Source of the DNA: Sphagnum compactum | Lineage: Eukaryota; Bryophyta; Sphagnopsida; Sphagnales | Reading direction: 5' to 3' | DNA length: 64,000 nt | NCBI GenBank assembly: GCA_965153455.1 | Contig: OZ234494.1 | Coordinates: forward strand, 24,977,354 to 25,041,353 | Shown here: positions 58,025 through 64,000 of the stretch, in pieces | Numbering within the stretch: position 1 is the stretch's first letter | Layout: each line of letters begins with the position of its first letter | Notes under the pieces: model-generated | Told to the model about the DNA's origin: nothing | The model's input: only the letters and a program-made list of their open reading frames with translations | Databases searched by the model: none | Program-made: the position numbers and the translations under genes

Positions 58025-58680
58025 ACCAATGTGATTGCTTGAAGAGACCACCACATCCACAATGGATCCATTCTTCATCCCATGGTGGATGAAATGGAAG
58101 TTTGGGACCAAAAGAATAATGTTCACTATGTGACAATCCATACATAACACCATGTAGGCCTCTTGTTTACTTGTAATTCTTCATGCATACAAAAATCAAA
58201 TCAATAAGGGTTTACATACCATAGTTTCACAAAAGAATTTGATGGTGACTTGGTGGAAGGTAGCTTTTAAGCATTTATGAATAGTTGCCATCACAAGAGG
58301 AGAAATGTTGTTTTTCACATGTTGTTGTGTAATCAGTAATATATCCAATTTATAAACCAAAAGATCTTTGCAACCAAAATGGGGGTAAACAAAATCATGT
58401 CATGACTTGTGAGTTGGGTTGTTATTACACAAAATTGTTTTGATGTCCCACATCTTACCGAAATGGGGTTGAACAAAATTATGCCATGACTTGTGAGTTG
58501 GGTTGTTTTTACACTTTTTTTTTGATGTCCGATGAAGGCCAAAATGACCAATGAAAATAAATGAAACATGTCCCAAAACCAATAATTTGGACACATCCAC
58601 AAAAACAATAGAAAAATTATGACAAGTCCAAAAACCCATTTTTATCATTTGTTAATGGCAATAATCAATATCTACAAATA
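58025..58680 (+). repeat. Composite dispersed repeat, longest copy in the window
   Basis: The left ~400 bp match 17180-17650 and the right ~190 bp match 48545-48740, so this copy joins both. Between them is a ~84-bp tandem duplication (58375-58447 and 58459-58530) sharing ATGACTTGTGAGTTGGGTTG and TTTTGATGTCC. The element is unclassified; no terminal repeats or target duplication were found. Confidence 0.6.
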
Positions 58681-59679
58681 ATACAACATCGTACTTCCAA
58701 GGCTGATTTGGCGCCATTCCATTAGATAATCTATAAAAAATGTTGCTAAGTTGCCACCAAGTTTGAAAGGAGGTCCATTCCTTCCTACGGTTCACCTTTC
58801 AACTACATGAACCATGATCAACACAAGAATTAAAATGCATAGGAGTAGTGACACACAAAACTTAAGATGCATAGAACTAATGAGATTATGACTTATAAAG
58901 TACATAATGCATACCATTGGGATTGTTAAGGACAAGTCTAACTATTCTTGAGTCTTTGACTACTATTATACTTGTGATAGAGAATTTTGAGACATCATTA
59001 TCTTCAATATTAAGTACCAATAACTAGGGACAAAAGAAGGAAAAGGGGAGGCACCAATCATACTTTTGTACCAATCAATAAACATTAGAAATGGGTTTCC
59101 AAGTGCAAAGTTGGTGGGTAAGATATTTCAATTCTTGACTTGCATTTTCAATTAGATTTTTTTAATACATGTATTATATGCATAAATGTTGTCTTCACCT
59201 TGATTTAAAACAACGTTTTGAGGTGTAGGAGGGATGTCTAGCAACTTAGTAATGTTATAATGTCTTAACCATCCACCTTTATTCAAAGCATTAAACAAGT
59301 TTTGTTCATTAAAAATTACTAAACTAGTTGTTTGAGTTCATTTAGCTCTAAAGGAATAGGAGGAATTTGTTAATATAGATAGAGAGGACGGGATAGATTT
59401 CATATACTAATGTAATAATTGTTATGTATTTGGATAAAATGCCTAATTTTTTGCAACCTTGTCCTTATATGTTGTCACACACGCCAAAACCATTTTTTTT
59501 TCCAAACAAGGATATCCTTTGAACTTGGATTCTTTTAGGGCACACCCAAAAATGAAAATAGGTCCTTGTGTAAAAACAACATTGCTTGTGAGACCCAAGG
59601 GCTATATCACAAATATTCTTGTTCGAGTATTGTTGAAATTGAGAACAATACAGCTAAGACAGTTGCTCAAACAAATGAT
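58681..59679. other. No recognisable gene
   Basis: Unassigned DNA before the copia LTR. An 85-codon frame (59459-59716) runs into the LTR and is not credible as a gene. Confidence 0.5.
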
Positions 59680-59984
59680 TGTTGAAACATATGCACATCT
59701 AATTTGGAATCTTTAGATTATAGATAGATCAAATTGATAAACTAATAATCAATGTAGTTGCATGCTAAACACTTAGAGTGGATCTTATCACAATTTGTCA
59801 TTGTTTTGTTACATGGAGCATGATTACATTAGTCATTTGACACAACTAAATCAACCATGCATAATCAGATAAATGGCACTGTCACTTGATCTTTTATTTA
59901 ACCAATATTTTGTATATATTGGTCTTGTTTACATCTATGTTTTTTATGTGATTCTTATTTTTTAATGCAATTACATTTGTTCAT
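59680..59984 (+). repeat. 5' LTR of a copia element
   Basis: It begins TGTTGAAAC and ends TTCA, abutting the primer-binding site, for about 305 bp. The right boundary is firm because of the PBS; the left boundary is the nearest plausible TGTTG start and lacks a matching 3' LTR in the window. Confidence 0.6.
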
Positions 59985-59996
59985 GGTATCAGAGCA
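59985..59996 (+). promoter_or_regulatory. Primer-binding site for initiator Met-tRNA
   Basis: TGGTATCAGAGC is the canonical plant LTR-retrotransposon PBS and lies immediately after the LTR's CA end. Confidence 0.92.
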
Positions 59997-62900
59997 AACA
60001 AATTTGTGTTATGTGCATGTTGATATTTGAAACTTGATTTGCAAGTTTTAAATGCTATTGTGAATGTAACTTCTCAAGGCAAGTCTACAGCTTTTTTGTT
60101 TCATTTTAATGTTACTATGCTTGTAGCTTTGTGACATATATGTATAATTTTATGTGTTTTTAATTCTATTTAAATACACAACATCAATTTTTGGTTTTTT
60201 TGGTGGATTACTATTGCATTAGTATTTTCCAGTTCATTAAAGTCATATTGTGCATGTCCTTTCTTGTTGTGATCTTTTGTTGGACATTAGTATTGTGGTA
60301 GTGGGTTGTAGCCCATTATAGTCAATTTGTGTTTTAAAATTTATGCAATTTATTACAATGGTTATAGAACAATCTTATTTGATGAATGAAGCTTCAAAGT
60401 TGGACAAATCTATCAACTATGCACTTTGGAAACCTAAGATAAGACTTTTCCTGGCAAATTTGTTTTTGGGAAATCATGACAATTGCTCCTCCAACATCAA
60501 CAGTAGCAAACACTCTTGTGGCGTCAACATCAACAACAACCACATAGGTGTCTCCTATTGAACAAGCTATTGCACAAGCAAAAGCTATTACGTTAAGAGA
60601 ACATAAAGATCACGTTCTCATCATTCTTTTTTCTTCTATAAAAGAGGAGGTTCTTGAATAAATCTATGACTAAGAAAAACCTTACATTTGTTGGGAAATG
60701 TTATGAAAAATTTATGAAACACAAAGTGCAAAAAGGACATTATACCTCCAAGGAAGGTTTCACAACTTATGCATGGAGGGATCATTGGTCAAATATTTGA
60801 TCCACAATATTAAGGAGATCACCACACTCTTGGTAGTTGCAGGCAAACCAATTCCAAGAATAATGATTGTTAATCTCATGTTGAATGTTCTTCCCCCGAG
60901 TTATGAGAATTTGGTTGTGAAAATTTTTGGACAAGTTGTACTGCCAATTTGAGAAGGATTGATCGTTAGATTGTTGAATGAAAAAGAACAAAAAGAGGCC
61001 AAGTTTAGAAGCACTATGAACAAGGTTCTCATGATGAACAATTACAGGAGAGGTCATGGGAGTTACGATAAGAGTTATAATCATCAACCACCATTTAGAC
61101 ACGGAGGATCAAGTGCACAAAATAATAGTGTTCCAAACAACTACCAAATAAATCCAAATTTAGATTTTGCCACAAGTGTGGAAGTGAAGAGCATTGGTAG
61201 CAAGAATGTCCACATCCTAAAGGATATGTCATTGTCAAATTGTTAGTCATTATTGTTGAAGACAAAATTATCACAAAAGATTTGAGAATGAAGGGGTGAA
61301 TGAAGAAATTAAAGAAGATGTGACTAATGTATTTGATGTGGTTCTATTGACATTGAAGATGGAGAAATATTCAAACTGGTATTTGGATTTCAGTGCTTCA
61401 AAACATGTCACTTCTAAGATGCCAAATCTTTGGTAGCTTACCACGCAAAAAATGGTCAATCTTGGATCAAGTTAGTTGGTGGATAGATCCACATTGTTAA
61501 AGGAAAAGGAAACATCACCTTTCCACATTGCTAAAACTTCCAACATGTCAATGATGTTTTACATGTTCATGAAGTTACAAAGAATTTGTCGTTGGTTGGT
61601 TCCATAACTGACAATAGGTGTTGTAATGTGGTTTTTGGAAAGGCCTATTGTTGGGTCAAAAATTCCAAAACAAAACAAGTGATGGTGATTAGGAAAAGAG
61701 ACAATACATGTGGTCTCTACAAGTTGGAAATCACAAAACCTACCCCTACGCAATCTACAACAAACATGTTTCAAAAACATGGAAGTGATGTCACCAACCA
61801 CACTTTGGCATAAATGACTTGGTCACTTCAATTTTCAAAGCTTGCTTTCTTTCTTGTGAGGAAAAGTGATGGGTATGCCAAAACTTCCCATTGAAAACTA
61901 TCATGTTTGTGAAGGATGTTTAGTTGACAAATAGACTAGGGAGGAAAAACCAAAGAATAATCACACATGAACCATTGTACATGATGCACTTATTCATTTT
62001 GACATTTGTGGCTTGTTACCACAAGCCTTTTCAGGAGGTTCATCATATTTTGTCACCTTTATAAATGATATGAAAAAGAAAACTTGGATTTTTTTTCTAA
62101 AGCAAAAAGGAGAAGTTTTTGCCAAATTTCAAATCTTCAAAACTTTGGTTAAGGTTGCCATCGACAAGAAGATAAGAGCTCTCAAGATGGATAGGGGAGA
62201 CAAATATTTGTCAAAGAATTTTAATGCATTTTGTGAACATTTTGGGATCAAACAACAATATCATATTGGCAAACACACTTCATAAAAAACAAGATTGTAG
62301 AGTGTAAAAATAAAATAATCCCATAACAAATTAGATGTTCAACTATAGAGAGCAACACTCCAACATTCTTGTGGTCAAAGGTAGTCAATACATCAACCTA
62401 CTTGATTGATCTTAACCCAAGTAGGGCAAATGACAGTTTGACACTAGATGAATTATAACACTAGGAAACGGCCTAGTGTTGATCATTTGAGGATCTATGG
62501 ATGTATTGCCTATGTCCATGTGCCAAAAAAGAAACGAAACAAACTTCAAGCTAAGACCATGACCTGCATATTCACAGGTTATATGATTCACAATCAAAAG
62601 CAAATAGATGTTTTGATTTCGAGATACACAAAATCATAATCTCCAAAGATGTGGTATTTGAAGAGATAATGTTTGGCATGCTTGAACCTCACAACAATGA
62701 GACGCCAGCTGGCACCACCACAATCACAATAAGGATCAGTTCATCAACATCATTCGCAAATGGAATTGTAGAGGAATCCACATCAGAAAAAGAAGCTTCT
62801 ATAAATGATCAACACTATAAGACATAGTCATTGATAGTCCGATATCATTTTCAAAAATGGTGATGCATTCGAGATGGAAATAAGCAATGGAAGAAGAAAT

Positions 62901-64000
62901 TTGCATTCCATCCACTAGAATCACACATGGAAATTGGTGACATTTCCCAAAGATGTCAAAGCCATCACCAACAAATGGGTCTTCAAGACTAAATTTGTTA
63001 CAGATGGGAAAGTGGAAAAGCTAAAGGATCACTTGTTGCTCAAGGATATGAACAACAAAAGGGCTTGGACTTTGATGAGTTGTTTGCTCCAGTCGTCAAG
63101 TGTGGAACCATTCAAACAATGGTAACAATTGTTGAATAATGATTATGGGAGGTGAAACATCTAAACATCAAGATCACATTCTTAAATGGAGACATACAAG
63201 AACAAGTCTATATGATCCAACCTCAAGGATTTGTGGAATTTGGCCATGAAGACAAAGTTTGTTTATTGTTAAAAGCCATTCATGGCTTGAAGCAAGCTAC
63301 TTGAGTTTGATACACATGAATTGACTTTGTGTTACAAACCCATGGATTCATACGCAGTGAGTCTAATCACAACTTGTATTTTTCCATTCATCATGCGAAA
63401 TACACCATTTTAATCATTTATGTTGACGACAATCTACTCATTGAGATGACACACAAAATCTACTATCTTTGGAGGAGAAACTCACTGACACATTTCAAAT
63501 GTCTTGCATGGGCCACATTTCTCTATACGTTGGTATAAAGTTTTTTTTTACCAACATGCATCTTTCTACACCAATGTAGGTATGCAACCAAGCTATTGAA
63601 AAGATTCAACATGGCGGATTATTACTCTAAACCCACACTAATGAACAAAAGCATTCACACTCAACAAAACTTGCAAACAAAAGAAATAGATTGACAATTC
63701 TACTAGGAGCTTATGAGTAGCCTCATTTTTCTAACACACACATGACCTGAATTAGCTTTTCCACTTAGTGTGGTTAGTTGATATGTGGCTACACCTCAAA
63801 TTGGCCATTTGACAACTGCAAAACACATCCATTGTTATGTTGCAAGCATTCTCAATCATGGGATCTTTTTTCCACGCAACATTGATCCCACACTTGTATG
63901 TTATGTGGATGTTGCTTGTGGTTGAGAATTGGATCATTGACATTCTACTATAGGCATGATCATCAAATTGGACAAAACACTAATATTGTGGATCAACAAA
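59997..64000 (+). mobile_element. Degenerate Ty1/copia retrotransposon, gag-pol, truncated by the window edge
   Basis: Order is PBS, leader, gag, protease, integrase, RT, RNase H, as in copia. The gag starts near 60343 (SKLDKSINYALWKPKIRLFL) and runs to ~61200 with a damaged zinc knuckle. The protease block near 61378 reads WYLDFSASKHVT where WYLDSGAS is usual, so the active-site D-S-G is lost. Integrase is at ~61985-62285 (FDICGLLPQAFSGGSSYFV, LKMDRGDKYLSKNF). RT spans ~62934-63450: ITNKWVFKTK, FLNGDIQEQVYMIQPQGF in another phase, GLKQAT and an intact YVDDNLLI at ~63418. RNase H-region motifs (HLTTAKHIHCYVAS, FFPRNIDPTLVCYVDVA) reach the right edge. More than ten stops and frameshifts are visible. 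It is inactive. Confidence 0.9.

Overview
This window is a piece of a repeat-rich, AT-rich land-plant nuclear genome. The evidence is an ankyrin protein ending in the plant-type PGG four-helix membrane domain, Ty3/gypsy chromovirus and Ty1/copia retrotransposons, the canonical plant copia primer-binding site (complementary to initiator-Met tRNA) and GT-AG introns. The mix of decayed gypsy, LINE and zinc-finger/hAT-like fragments recalls non-flowering plants (conifer or fern), but that is an impression from memory and not a demonstration. Most of the window is transposon debris and unassigned AT-rich DNA; only one host gene looks intact.

Layout. 1-0.9 kb: eroded Ty3/gypsy pol (minus strand, runs off the left edge). 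0.9-8.5 kb: unassigned DNA with a G/C-rich patch, a GGTATTGC-rich stretch, a decayed C2H2 zinc-finger reading frame and a hairpin-bearing tandem array (6.64-7.99 kb). 8.55-27.59 kb: a large inverted duplication with arms of about 8.2 and 7.7 kb and a spacer of about 3.1 kb. Each arm carries the same gene, pointing inward. The left copy (12010-14768, +) is open and encodes about 870 residues: an N-terminal heavy-metal-associated (HMA) domain built from two exons, a long ankyrin region and a PGG membrane domain. The right copy (24035-21269, -) is a pseudogene with a 1-bp deletion in the HMA exon and a CAA-to-TAA stop in the ankyrin region. 29.8-38.1 kb: a decayed LINE (endonuclease, reverse transcriptase, CCHC tail) split by a younger chromodomain gypsy element (31970-36286) with 267-bp LTRs and a GTGGG target duplication. 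That element has lost gag and its primer-binding site; in their place sits a nearly perfect inverted copy of most of its own LTR, which makes a hairpin leader. 38-59.6 kb: AT-rich DNA with degenerate tandem repeats, a decayed zinc-finger/hAT-like frame (45.2-46.4 kb) and dispersed repeat copies. 59.7-64 kb: a degenerate copia element with 5' LTR, PBS, gag and pol, running off the right edge.

The two observations most worth following are (i) the HMA-ankyrin-PGG fusion, which joins a metal-binding/HIPP-type domain to an ACD6/ITN1-like membrane protein and sits in a convergent inverted duplication that could generate double-stranded RNA, and (ii) the self-inverted LTR leader of the gypsy copy. 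I see no rRNA, tRNA or CRISPR. Intron/exon calls outside the HMA-ankyrin gene are tentative, and all identities are by-eye readings.
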